Shown here: piece by piece, positions 25,995-37,500 of the stretch
Layout: each line of letters opens with the position of its first letter
Numbering within the stretch: position 1 is the first letter of the stretch
From: Smittia aterrima
Lineage: Eukaryota > Arthropoda > Insecta > Diptera > Chironomidae
DNA: 64,000 nt
Direction of reading: 5' to 3'
Assembly: GCA_033063855.1 (NCBI GenBank)
Contig: CP093831.1
Span: forward strand, 4,774,001 to 4,838,000
Notes under the pieces: model-generated
Seen by the model: only the letters and a program-made list of their open reading frames with translations
Database searches by the model: none
Told to the model about the DNA's origin: nothing
Translations under genes and position numbers: made by a program

Positions 25995-26541
25995 GACACC
26001 GTTTTGTGAAGAAATATTGGCAAAACTTGTGATTTTCAAATCAATTAACATCAAATTTGGAGTGGAAAGGTGCTTTTGTGAGTTATACGATGGCAGTCGT
26101 AAAATAAAATTCATTCAACTCTGTTTTGATCATAAACCTTCCTCGATATCAAAAAAAAAATATTTACGCTTCAGATGCGTGAAGATCTAATTGGCTCATT
26201 TATTTAATAATTTACGACGTGAATAACTTCGCATATGTAAGTGAAAAATGAAAAGAAAATCAGATTTATTAATGGTTTGTCAAAACAGCGACGACTTATC
26301 GATCGTTTGTTCAACTCGATTTCATTTTCTTCTAACTTGTCGTCTGTTTCCGGCCATCAACCGTCTCGTTATGAGTGAACGCCTACATTTGAAATTACCT
26401 TTGCATTCGATGGCAATGCCCACATGCACCACCACTCGTTGTCTACGACTTGCCACGATCGTAGGAAAACAAAAACATTATCGTTCCTCCACAATCTTAA
26501 TTGACACGATTAAGTCATTTACTTTTCCAATAACACTTTCG

Positions 26542-26558
26542 TTCATTCATTCATTCAT
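26542..26558. repeat. TTCA tetranucleotide repeat
   Basis: TTCATTCATTCATTCAT, four units. A shorter CATT run is present near 41361. Confidence 0.5.
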
Positions 26559-28248
26559 GCAGTTGTTTCTTCGAATGATTTGGTGCCAGGCCCACGAGGA
26601 AACACCTCACGCTCACTCTTTTTTAATCCGTCTGAAAGTTTCCTGAAATTTTCCAACTCACATATTTCGTCGAATGTCTTGTTTTTCACATACGACGATT
26701 TGAATATTTCATGCGAATGTGCGCTCAGCATCAAACAAAAAGTGTCAGTTGACTGTGTGCCAAAAAAAGAACGTGTAAGTTCATAATTATCACGAAGAAG
26801 AAGCGGCGAGAGAATGAAAATGTATGTTTGCTTCCACGACGTTATTTTTTTCCTGCGTAAATCATTCTCGGATTTCCTCAGCGAGAAGAGACGTCCAGAG
26901 AGAAAGAGAGATGACTTTTGGGGGAAATTGTGTCGCAGCTTAAAGTTTATGGAAGTTTGTTGTGAAACATGAGCATAGCAGGTGCAGCTTAACGATTCTT
27001 CCTCAGACACATAAACTTAATCAGTGCTGAGCTAGTGTCATTAACTTTTCGTCTCGTTTTCCGTTACAGGTGAATTCGATTGCCCTCACAACTTTCGAGA
27101 TAACTTAAAAAAGACTTGAAGGTAATTACTGTACATTCCTTTAATAAAATTACCTTCGTTACTAATTACGAAGAAAGACAATGATGTTAGGGTCGTTGCT
27201 TCGACTCACCATGCCGCAACTCACAGTTGGAAATTGATATGTTGCGACTCGAGCTTAAAAATTGTAATTGATACACATCAGGAAGCAATTGAGTTCATGA
27301 CAACGAAATTTAGAAGCGGAAAGGGTTTAATTATGCCATAAGAATGAAACCTCAAAAATGAATAAGAAAATTTTTCGTCGTCAATGAAGTTTTCGATCCC
27401 ACGAGACTGAACGTCGTGCGAACGAACGATCGAGCATATGTTGGAAGGAAGAACATGCTTCAAATCATTAGATTAGGCAATTTCTGGTTTCCTGAAATCA
27501 TTCAGACACCGCTTGATGATTGTTCATGTTTGATTATGAATGACAAAAGATGAAATCTCTTGAGATACAGGAATGCAGCACTCCATCGTCTTCTTCTCTT
27601 CCGAAATAAAAAAGGTCGACAAAAGAAAACAAAATCCACACCAGAAAGGTGTGTCGGTCATAATTTTCAGTCGATTCATTCTCATTTATATTTCTGTGTT
27701 CTCTGAGCTTATCCTCCTTCATTATCTTTCTCTGATGTGAAATATCGTGCTGAATCAATCTCTCAACTCATAATTTTGCTAGCGATGTGAGTTGTTGGAT
27801 ATTTGAAGAGATTTCCCTTCTGATTGTCTTGCTATTGTACGTTTCAAGTGATTTGATACCGCAGGAGCCGAACAAATAAAAAACGTTTTGGAATTAATTT
27901 GTGACAATCGCGATAAGTTTCCGAGCGGCGATGTCTAACAAACTTCAACCTAATCGAATTAGAGAGCGAGCAAAAAAGAAACATTTTGATTGATAAAACG
28001 ATTCAAACTCGCGGCGGTAAATCGTTTCAGTCTCATGATAACAGACAAGTTGATAAATCGGTTGCAAAACATTTTCACTTCAATGTAATCAATTAAAAAT
28101 TGATTTGGCTTAGAGTAAATAAATGTTTGCAATTCACTCGACAGTAAAACCTAATGAGCTTTTCATTCATGAATTCAGAAAGTTAATCGAACAAGAACCG
28201 GACTCGAAATTAATTTCTTCTTTTTCATTCGCTTTCAGAACTGACAAG

Positions 28249-31200
28249 ATGCCAATAATTTACTTAATGTGTTTCGCAATGCAGAAACTTATTTATTTAA
28301 ACCTTCGGCCGCTCCTAGTGCTGTTGTTGATAAGCTCAGTGCTCGTAGAGCTTAATGCGTTCAGTCACGAGACCGAATCCAGTTTAGGCACTTACATGAT
28401 TAAGTCGCCAGAATCGACAGATGCTCCACCAGGCGATGAGGTTCAACTGCAGTGCGAACTGAATCTCCCGCCTGAGAAACTTGAATTTCGATTTCGACCG
28501 CAAGGCAGCAATGCAGATGAACGGGATCAAGTAATCAACATTCACAAAATGGTGAGAAAGTCTTTTAAATAAACTGAAACAATAAATCAAGAGTTTGCCT
28601 CTCACAGCCCGGATACAACATAACAACAAAGGATCGCCTTTCGAAGCTTCACGTATTTGTTAATCAAAAGACAGTCGGAGACTATCGATGCGTAGCTTGG
28701 TTCGGAGCATCAGCACATGCTTCAATATCAGCGAAGCTACGACTCGCGACGATGTCATTAGACAGCAAAGACTCGAATAAGCAATTGATTCATTGGAAGG
28801 TCGCACCCAAGAATAGTCTGATTATTCGATGCGGGGACGTTATCTCAGCTCCAGACCCTGTATGGAGTTATTATAAGTGAGTTTTGTCATTTTATTCCGC
28901 CTTAGACTTGCCTTAAATCATCTTTAATTTAGAAATGACGCGCTTTTACCTTCATCGGATCAAGTGCAAAATAAATTCGGCGGATACATTCTCAGCAATC
29001 TCTCAGCAACAGACTCAGGAATTTACAGTTGCTCTGCAACGAACACAGTAACAGGAGCCGAGATTAAAATGCCACAACGCTATTCACTCACAGTAGCCAC
29101 AATGCCACGAAGTCCTCCAAAGTAAAATTTGAAAATTTGTTTTATTAATTTTAGTTTTAATTTGAATTCATTTGTAGTTTCCTTTTGGAACCGCCATCAG
29201 TATTCTCAGCAAAGCCTGGCGATAAAGTTCTGCTAGAATGTCCAGGCGTGGCGAATCCAATTCCAAAAGCAACTTGGAGTCGACCAGATGCTAATGTTGA
29301 TCTTCAAAGTAGAAGATTTACAACTCTCGGGTATGGTCTTTTGATCACTGATATTCGCTCAGAGGATCAAGGAGAGTACATTTGTCGATTGGATAATGGA
29401 GAAGCAGCAGTCAAAGTTCACAGAATTAAACTTAATGTTCTTCAAATGCCACAAATCGCTGAAGCTCCTCGAATATCTCTAACGAATGAAAGTGATCGAC
29501 TTGAACTTCATTGTCGAGCAACAGGATCGCCCGAGCCTGAGATCTATTGGATGATTAATGGAGAGAACACACGATTCGATCCTTTGATCAGTTCGCAAGG
29601 ATCCCGACTCATCATTCGATCAGTTGAGAAGAAACACGCCGGAATCGTTCAATGTTTCGCTAGAAATGAAGTTGGAGAGGTCAACGAAGGAGCTTTGCTT
29701 CAAGTGAATCCGAAACAAATCGATGGAGAAGGAAAGCCAATTCCGCTTGGAATTCCTCAGAAATCAAGGTCGCGAAATAACAATCGACCGCCAAACGAGC
29801 GGCGAAAAAACAAAGGCCGTAAGTACAATAAATTTTATTTAGCGCAAGTCATCCAGTCACAAGAAGTTTTTGTACTTTTCTCGAAAGATCTTCAAGGTCT
29901 TGAGGAAACTTGTCTCGTCGTGGTGGTCCAAGTTTAATTCCTGACCAGATCAGATGATAAACCATTCGACAGTTCTTAGCGAAACTAATTTCAAATGCTC
30001 CAAATCGAGGTTCCAATTTCTGTCCATCCAACTCAGACTCGTTGAGCAATATTTTAAATTTATTTCTTGGAAATTTTGCGGCGACAAATTTGAAGATCTC
30101 CAAAGATTTTTCAAGGAAAATTGGACACTCGAGGCAATACTCAATTTTGAGAACACTCAATTCCTCATCAAAGTTCTTTTCGTCGCAGAAAAACTTTTTG
30201 ACCGGATAAATTTTCTTTTTTGACATTTTCTCGAAAAACTTTTCAATGTTTCCTTTAATTTTTATTTACAGCGAACATGCCGAGCGTTTCCAAACCAAAC
30301 ATTACTCGTTTGAATGACGACTCTGTGATGGTGAAATGGTCAGTCGTTCCATCATCGACCGACGGATCACTTCCGATTCAATTCTTCAAAGTTCAGTACA
30401 TGATGGTCCCGTCAGATTCGCAGAAACAAAAAGGCCAAAAATCGAACGAGGATTGGATTACTTTGAACGAAGACATTCCACCGCACTTGCGATCTTATGA
30501 GATTCATCAACTGAAACTTGATCATCACTATAAGTTCAGACTTTCGGCTGTTTACTCAAACAATGACAATAAACAAAGTCCAATTCGTCGATTCCATTTG
30601 AAGCGAGTTAAACCAAGCAACAAAGCTGCGCTTCCCGTTCCCAACGACATTCAAATCTCTCCCGTGTCTGAAAATGAAGTCACCGTTCGCTGGTCGATTC
30701 CTGAACCTTATCAACACAACTTTGGTGGATTCTACATCAGTTATCGTCCCACAACCTCTGCTGATGAATATTCAATCGTCTCCGCTGAAGGTCCACACAA
30801 GAGACACATCTTGATCAAACATCTCGAGCCGGGAATGAATTATGAGTTTAAAATTCAAAGCTTCACGTCGCTCACAGCAAGTGAATTTAGTGCCATCGTC
30901 ATGGGAAGAACTTTAAGTGAGTTCATTTCTTGTCGTTTCTTGAAACGTTTTTCAATTGCAATTTTTATTCCAGAACCAACTGAACCTCCATCAACGACGC
31001 ATCCAACAGTGCGACCAGTAAGAGACGAATCCAATGGACAGTCATCGTTCTTGCCACTTATCGTTGGGGCGATTGGAGCGTGCGCTCTACTATTCCTTAT
31101 ATTCTTGTTGGTTTTCATCGCTTTGAAGCGACGTCGCGATATGGTGAACACGCAACGAGAAGGTAAAGCCGCAATCTAAACCAAAACGTTTTGATATTTT

Positions 31201-32082
31201 ATTGAAAAATATTATTTTAGAACAAGAGAGTAAATCAAATCCAAACCACATTCAAAACGACTCAACTGTAAATGGAGGACGAGGATTAAGTTCGCCAATT
31301 CACCGCAACCGACTCAATGGCATCATCCGAATCAATATCACTCCAAATCCACTCGACGAAAAGGTGAGATGAATAATTAATTGTTTTCTTCCTTTGCCTG
31401 CCTGCCAATCGCGTTTGAAATTTCATCTTCTCTTCTTTTGACTTGAGAAATCAACAACACACGATAGATTGCACAATCCTTCTTTCTCCTTTTCTTGCTC
31501 TGTCTCTGATTGTGTTGCAAACGAAAAAAACAAAAATTCCTGACTGTGTCTTTTAGAATCGATTGGAACTGGCTTCTCTCAACAATAATAATTGTCTTTC
31601 ATCGCCGCAGAATCAAAACGACATGACACTGGGTATTCCAGTTGTGCCCACACATCAAGCACCAATCAGCGTTCAATTGCCTCCGCTCGGACCTCACCGG
31701 AAGACTTTAGAAAGAAATATCCGAAACAACCATCATAATCAACACCCACAAATTCCTAATGGCATTGAGTCTTCAAAAATGATGATTGATGGTAAGTTTT
31801 ATTGTCTTTCATCGGCACGAACGTAATGCTTTAAGAATAAGAAAAATATAATTTTCTGTTGTTTCAGGCGATTGTGGATTGGGAATCCCTGTTGTTCGAA
31901 CGGCTTCAATCCGTCGACAGCCATTACGTGGCTCAAATAACTCGATCAACAACAGCCCGAGAATTGTGAGAAGTCATGGTCGTCATCAACGCTCGCCAAT
32001 GCCGAATCGCTCGTCGAAACGGAGGCAGGACTTGGAGAAGTCAACCGCAAGTCTAAATAGCGTCAACAGTATTGAAGTCTGA
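28249..32082 (+). CDS. ihog: Interference hedgehog (ihog/boi) family co-receptor
   Basis: Nine exons: 28249-28551, 28608-28876, 28933-29121, 29178-29818, 30272-30916, 30974-31162, 31221-31363, 31557-31791, 31868-32082; phases agree, 942 residues. The chosen ATG (28249) opens a signal peptide; a longer in-frame ORF to 28123 crosses a likely 3' splice site. Four Ig-like domains follow (Cys pairs with DYRCVAW, GIYSCSAT, GEYICRL, GIVQCFA), a basic linker (KSRSRNNNRPPNERRKNKG), two fibronectin III domains (about 468-682), a transmembrane helix (about 708-733) and a cytoplasmic tail. This architecture and the KPNITRLNDDSVMVKW start of the first FNIII domain are those of Ihog/Boi/CDO, which bind hedgehog and heparin through FNIII-1 and Patched through FNIII-2. 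The tail holds a repeated LGIPVV motif and ends SIEV. Intron 4 contains an antisense gene. Whether it is ihog or boi cannot be told from here. Confidence 0.94.
29834..29839 (-). terminator. Poly(A) signal of the nested SelH-like gene
   Basis: TTTATT on the plus strand is AATAAA on the minus strand, 10 nt downstream of the TGA at 29849-29851. It lies within the ihog intron, 15 nt after its 5' splice site. Confidence 0.6.
29849..30226 (-). CDS. Selenoprotein H-like (Rdx family) protein, cysteine form, nested in ihog intron
   Basis: Uninterrupted ATG-to-TGA ORF of 125 codons, antisense inside ihog intron 4 (29819-30271). It has the Rdx thioredoxin-like plan of selenoprotein H: a lysine-rich N-terminus, then the redox motif IEYCLECPIF (C31-x-x-C34), ALELF-like helix, PRFGAFEISF (73-82; PRRGSFE in vertebrate SelH) and the strongly diagnostic WSGIKLGPPRRDKFP (94-108), ending in a short helix. 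Length matches SelH (about 122 residues). C34 is TGT, at the position of Sec in vertebrate SelH, so no SECIS element is needed. SelH proteins are nuclear/nucleolar redox proteins. AATAAA on the same strand lies 10 nt past the stop, and only 45 nt separate the ATG from ihog exon 5, so its promoter or 5' UTR probably overlaps that exon. It could be a retrogene copy; no intron is seen. Confidence 0.82.
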   Translation of the reverse strand: MSKKKIYPVKKFFCDEKNFDEELSVLKIEYCLECPIFLEKSLEIFKFVAAKFPRNKFKILLNESELDGQKLEPRFGAFEISFAKNCRMVYHLIWSGIKLGPPRRDKFPQDLEDLSRKVQKLLVTG

Positions 32083-32756
32083 GGATGCCAATAGTTTCTT
32101 TCCAACAAAGTTCCTTAATATTAAATGAAAATATCTTCACGAAAAACGCTTCACAAGGAAAATGTTGTTTTGGAGAATTCTTAGAGAAGAAGACAATTGT
32201 GATACTAAAATTGATTTTGAAATGGTATGCGTGACACTTAATTAAAGTTAAGTTTATGATGATGACGATGCACAAAGCGACAATCCGACAAATCAATCTG
32301 CAAGAAGTTGGCCAAATTAAAATTGATCGTGTGTCTAATTAAGCCATGACGCTAATCTCACCGACTTCTTGATCAACATTTGCTTTCAAGAGCAAAGTAC
32401 AATTAATCCGTCCACAAAGTAATGAACAGAAATCATTAAATTCTCGAAGAACCTGTTTCATTCATTTGCGAATTAAATAGAAATCGAAGCTTAAGAAATA
32501 ACTCTGACAATAAAACTCAAATAAGCAAACTTCGATTATTAAAGACTGTAAGATTAAAGTTTTGTTAGATAAATAAATTGAAATTCAACTAACCAACCAA
32601 GTGAAGGAGAAATGCAGCAATCAGGTTTTAATTTACTTTTAAAATGATAACAAGCAGAGCTGATTTGAAAACGGTTTTTCTTTTATTAACACGAGAGAGA
32701 GATTGTGTTTTAATTTATTTCCTTGCATATCTACAATAGTTTAATGAAATCTCCAG
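32083..32756 (+). other. ihog 3' UTR and downstream region
   Basis: Non-coding, AT-rich. Two AATAAA hexamers (32509-32514 and 32572-32577) are good candidates for the end of the ihog mRNA. The stretch 32725-32756 contains two possible 3' splice sites (ending ACAATAG and CTCCAG) ahead of the ORF at 32757-32950. Confidence 0.55.
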
Positions 32757-32950
32757 GTCTTGCCACTGAGACAATCGAAATGCCACAATTAGACTTAAAA
32801 GCCAACAATCTTAATGAAATGTCGATTGACGGAAGTCCATTAGAAGAGAAAAGAAAACGAATGAAGACATTAAACTTAACAAACACAAATATTTTTGTAA
32901 AAAGTTTTTGCTGCGAATGCAACGTCTTTAGATTATTATCTAAACCTTAG
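32757..32950 (+). CDS. Candidate alternative 3' terminal coding exon of ihog
   Basis: Open frame ending TAG at 32948-32950, with an AATAAA only nine bases later. If entered after the AG at 32755-32756, its phase (one base borrowed) fits the ihog exon 8 donor at 31791 and also a weak internal GTATTG site near the end of exon 9. It would add a tail with ETIEMPQLDLKANNLNEM and SPLEEKRKRMK. A free-standing 68-codon ORF from the ATG at 32744 is the alternative. I recognise no domain. The support is frame, splice phase and poly(A) position only; it may be plain 3' UTR. Confidence 0.35.
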
Positions 32951-32959
32951 AAGTGAAAA

Positions 32960-32973
32960 AATAAAAATTTATT
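32960..32973. terminator. Overlapping bidirectional poly(A) signals
   Basis: AATAAA on plus (32960-32965) and, two bases on, TTTATT (32968-32973), i.e. AATAAA on minus. The first serves the plus-strand terminal exon ending at 32950, the second the minus-strand gene whose stop is at 32996. One 14-bp element seems to end both transcripts. Confidence 0.6.
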
Positions 32974-32995
32974 TTAAACTAGAGCAAACTTTTGT

Positions 32996-34596
32996 TTATG
33001 GAATATTCACAGGAAGGAATCGAGATGCATCGCCGATCTTAGGATCGAATCGAATGATTGTCTTGTCTGGATCTTCTCCAACTTCAAGGAATGAGTTCCA
33101 GTCGAAGAGCATGTAGAATCCTGATCGACGAGGAGGCGGAAGTGGATCGGAATCGTCAACCGGTTCGATCTCATCTTCCAAAGAATTTTTCTTTGCTTCT
33201 TCGGTTGACGATGCCTCGGAAGTTGTCGACTCAGTTGTCGTCGTTGTAGATTCCGTTGTTGCCTTGGTCTCAGGAGTTTTGTCAGTTGTGTCAGCTGCGG
33301 AATCGTCAGTTGTGTCAATTGGAGAATCGTCAGTTGCTTCCAAAGATGACTCAAGTAGAGGGCCAGTCAATCCAAGACTAACTCTTGTCGGCTCAGTTGG
33401 ATTTTGCCGTTTCACTTCGTTTTTCAAAGCGTTGAACTTTGTCTGATAATTTATCGGATCCGGTCCGTCTTTAAGTAGAGATTCGCTGAAGTTGAAATTG
33501 TTGAGGTTTAATCTGTTGATTTCCTTCTCAGTGAGCGTAGCATTAAGTTTCTCTAGTTCTTTAATAGTTTCCAACAAATGCTCGAGTTTCTCATAATCAT
33601 CTCCACTTTTCGACAAAGTTTTGCTTCCAATCGACGAAGTTTTCGTGTTCACTTTCTTTCCTCGTTTATCCTTTGTCGTTGAAATTCCGATGTTGTCGAG
33701 TAAACTTTGAAAATTTGGCGTCAAATACGAGGAATCGATTGAAGTCACGTTCGAGTTTGATGAACCTCTTGAGCTTGTCGACGGCTTACGTTTCTTTGAT
33801 TCATCCGTGCCACCAACCAAGCCAAATTGTTTTAAGTACGTTGACATATCGGACGAAACATTTTTCTTTGACTCGATCGGCTTAAATGCTTCGTAATCTT
33901 TCGCGTTAACAAACGTAGACTTTTTCACCTCTTCAGGGGTCAAAGATTTATCTTCTTCGTCCTCATTGACATAAAGTGACGACAAGGGGAGCGGAGCAAT
34001 CTCAATCGGCTTACCACTGTCATCCATCAATCCGTAGCTTTGCAAAAGTTTCTTTAAATCCTCCGGAATTTCAGGTTGGGAGAGTGGAGCTCTTGTTGTT
34101 GCCGCTCTCCTTGCAAGTTGTTCAAGAGTTTCGATTTCATCGGAATGAAAGGGCAATGCTTGAATCAAATGCTTCATGTGCTTCTGCTTCGCTTGATCAC
34201 CGCTCAAAATACTTTTTTCGAGCTCATCTTTCGTCGCCTTCTCGAACAAATCTTTTATCTCGCCCCTGAAAATCGACAAGAAAAAAGACCATTAAAATTT
34301 AATTAACTCAATTATCACTGCTCAGATGACACGCTTTAACAACTTTAATTATTTTCTCACTTTGTCAATCGCGGTAGCGTTGGGTCCAACGCCAGTAACT
34401 TTTGAACTTCGTCAATGGTCGCTTGCACATCGAGAGCAGCCTTAGCTTTCTGATCTTTCGTTAGCTCGTTGACATCGAGAGGTGAGAAACTTTGATGCAA
34501 ATTATAAGCGACGGGATTTTTCTGAGCTGGCAAAGCATAACTCGATGTGACAGTGATGATAGTCAAGAGAGTGAAGATAAAGCTTTTAAAGATCAT
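32996..34596 (-). CDS. Secreted acidic Ser/Thr-rich protein, function unknown
   Basis: Two exons, 34596-34361 and 34265-32996, joined in phase 2, encode 501 residues. A clear signal peptide (MIFKSFIFTLLTIITVTSSYA) begins it, so the product is secreted. The body is highly charged, helical-looking and without Cys-rich domains. Three short related segments recur: LKKLLQSYGLMDD, MSTYLKQFGLVGG and FQSLLDNIGIS. A mucin-like Thr/Ser/Asp tract (SPIDTTDDSAADTTDKTPE, then poly-Thr with ESTT repeats) would accept O-glycans. The C-terminal block PPPRRSGFYMLFDWNSFLEVGEDP looks globular and well suited to conservation. I do not recognise the family; an extracellular-matrix or cuticle-associated role is a guess from composition. 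The first exon's upstream region (34597-34620) is AT-rich with no further coding sequence. The gene is convergent with ihog. Confidence 0.85.
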
Positions 34597-37500
34597 TTTT
34601 GTGAAGTTTGAGCTGTGGAGAATTAAAATAAAGGCGTTAGAGAGGTGGATCCAAATCTAAATGAGTAATTATGCAACAAGTCATTAAAAATCGCATAACA
34701 CGACGGATGTCATCTGTAAAATTCGTCATTTGTCTTTTGCTTAGACAGCATCTCAATCTAAGATCTCACTCAAAGAACTCAATTTAGTGCTTTCAACTAA
34801 TGTTGGCTAATTAGTTGTTTTATGAACTTCTCGAGACATTGGGAGCTTGAAAACAAATTAAACGTTCGCGTAATGAATTTAAACTCGTTTTGGAGGTCAA
34901 CCGGCCGTATCGGTTTCTAGTGAAGTTGTTGAATCACTTCTTTGTGGGCCGAGAGAGATTAGCGCACCTTGACCATTTCATCCTCTTACTGATCCCAAGA
35001 TTTCATAAAAATTTCCTATTGAGTAAGACGAAATTCGATTTATGACCATCAAACAAAAAGTTCATTCATCGGAATCACGCGGTTGCTTGTGTTGGCGTTT
35101 CTCATAACTTTTTTTTTCTTCTTTCATTCGTTCGCTGTTTATATGCACGTAATAGGCACTGACTTGAGGCTTTCACTTTTATTTGAGCATGCGAGACGGT
35201 AGAGTGTTAGTGTAGGCACAAGAAATGGGCATTGATCACCAACAAATTTAATTTTTATTATCGTTTTGTCTCGCATGATGGATTCCTTAATTGAAGGTGG
35301 AGCGCGCTTTTTGCGGATGACTTAATGCACTTGACTGACATGCTTTCAAACGACCTTCTTGATCACTGAACTTAATGTCTAGAAATCACCCAACAATGAG
35401 TCATTTCACAACTTTCACTGATTCGTCTTCAGTTTCTTATTTCTCACAATTTAAGGGAACGGCTTATAATTGTCGAAATATTTGCGGACAATCTTATTTA
35501 ATATTTAAATCCAATAAAACAAAAAAGAAATAAAAACTTTAACTGACCATGGCTTGTGTGGCGCTTAACTGATCGGCTGATTCCAACTGATCGCGACTCG
35601 CCGAATGTTGCTGAATATTTTGAGCGAGCTCATAGTTTTTCTCTGGCCGAGGGTGGGGGAGTCTCTCGGCGACTCGAAAAGCTTCGAGTAGCTTTTGATT
35701 GGAATGCTTCAAGCTTTGCAAAACGCCGGCTGTGTTTCATTTTAAATCATTCGTAACGACGTCTGGCTATCAAATGAATTTTATTGCGTTTCTTCAATTA
35801 ACAGATGAGAGGAAAGGTTTTACGATTTATTTATTGAATGAAAGCAAAGATTTAAGGTCAATGACTTAAACGAAATCACAGAGTTCCCCCATCGATCATG
35901 AAAACATTCTCATGAGATTCTATTTCCTTTAAATAATTTTTATAGCAATCTGACAGTGTCAAGAACCATCTCTCAGTCAGTTTTTTTTTCGAGAGAGAGA
36001 GACGATCCCTCTTTGTAAATTTGGAATCGAAGGGAACATCGGAACTTCTACGTCGAAGTGTAACAGTTTGAATTTTGTTTACGTCGGAACAATATGAGAA
36101 AATTTGAGAACATAAACAACCCTCGTTATTCTTAATAAACGTCAATTCGAGAGAGACCGGAGGAATATTTTCGTGAATAAAATTTCATGCACCAAACGAC
36201 CCACGACATGTGTTTTATGACTTCAGTCTGTTCTTGCTGTCAGAAGGGTGAAGCTGGGCTTGTTGTCATTTTGATATTCTAAAAAGAGATCGTAATAACG
36301 TGACGTTCTTGTGAATTGAGAGCAATTTAAAGGCGCATGCGTCGGTTGACGAATCTCAGAATCGCTCGCTTTCTTTTTTCATCCAGACACAATTTACATT
36401 CTGAAGTGAAAAGTCGAGGAAGCGAGCGCATTTTTTTTTCGGGCGGATTTTCAGTTCATGGCGAACGGAATAAACTTATTTTTAACTCAAAATCGTGCTC
36501 GAAGTGGAGATTGTTTGAATTGAATAAGTGAAAATTGATTCGATTGTCGAGGGATGAAGGTTTCGCTCTGATTCGAGCCGTGAAAGTCAAAGTGCTTCGA
36601 AAACCTTGTCAGTGAAAATAAAATTTCCATTTTCTTTGCTTCCGATTCTCAGACGGAAGCCGGCAAAAGTCTTTGCTAAATTCCAATGACTTAAGTCCAA
36701 TAAATGTTTTCCACAATAAAACAATGTAAAGTGAGCCGACAAACAACGATAAATACCTTCCAGACAGGTCGCAACTAACAGCGAAGACATTTAACGTAAA
36801 AGTATCGATTTTCTTCGGTCTGTTCCATTGTTTGTGGTGAACCACTGGAGAGGAGAAAAGAAAAGCGCAGAGTGATAACACAACAAAGGATAAATTTTCA
36901 TTCGCCTCGTGGAAAACTCCGGTGAGTCATAGAACTTTATCGCATTTTCTTTGAAACTTCTTCTCGACGCCCGCGGACTTGAAATTTTTTTAAATTGTTT
37001 AAACTTTAATCTGATCATGAAACGAAGTATACACGGCACGCGAACAGCTGTTTTATGCAAGAATCGAAATTTCAGATCCCTCCCGATTCTTCTGTTTATG
37101 TTTGCCGATTCGAAATTTCATGCTTTTTGGATCTCGATGATTTTATCGCTGACCAGGAGAGAAAAAAAAAACGATGAGTCATTAAGACATCAAGAGAGGA
37201 ACTTAAACCAGCTTAACTCGATTAAAGACTTAGCGTGTTTGCGGCGAGTGAAAGCATTTGAATAGCGTAACAAGAAATCTCTTGTCGTCGGTTGCACAAA
37301 AAATATGTTAATTCTTCTCGCTTAGACACGACGAACTCTAAAGCTAAACACAAAATTGAAAATTAGTTTAAATGCGAATCAAGAATGAGAGAGAGGAAAG
37401 TAAATGTTGGGCGCTGGCGGGTGACGATGAACTGATATGTGTGATCTTTCGTTTGTTTTGTTTCCATATTCGAGGCAATTTAAAGTGATTTAAACGAGAT

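Larger units (their letters stand above)
18566..28248. other. Long non-coding stretch between CaMKK and ihog
   Basis: 9.7 kb with no ORF I can assign to a protein family. Both flanking genes point away from it, so it must hold the CaMKK and ihog promoters, 5' UTR exons and probably enhancers. Low-complexity purine-rich tracts occur at 20630-20960 and 23690-23780. A long-loop inverted repeat lies at 25860-25994. The sequence TTCATTCGCTTTCAG ending at 28239 looks like a 3' splice site, suggesting an upstream untranslated ihog exon. Longest ORFs (19507-20007 plus, 23930-24367 and 26555-27010 minus) look random. Confidence 0.6.

Noticed and set aside
26555..27010. 151-codon minus-strand ORF, with overlapping plus ORFs
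   Set aside because: Overlapping open frames on both strands suggest simple lack of stop codons; nothing in the translation resembles a known protein.
28123..28248. N-terminal extension of ihog from the ATG at 28123
   Set aside because: The extra 42 residues would hide the signal peptide, and a pyrimidine-rich TTTCAG lies between it and the ATG at 28249.
29954..30223. 89-codon plus-strand ORF in the ihog intron
   Set aside because: It is the shadow of the minus-strand SelH-like gene, which has the family motifs.
29930..30226. Possible in-frame UGA selenocysteine codon in the SelH-like gene
   Set aside because: The position equivalent to Sec is TGT (Cys), and no internal TGA is needed, so there is no sign of recoding.
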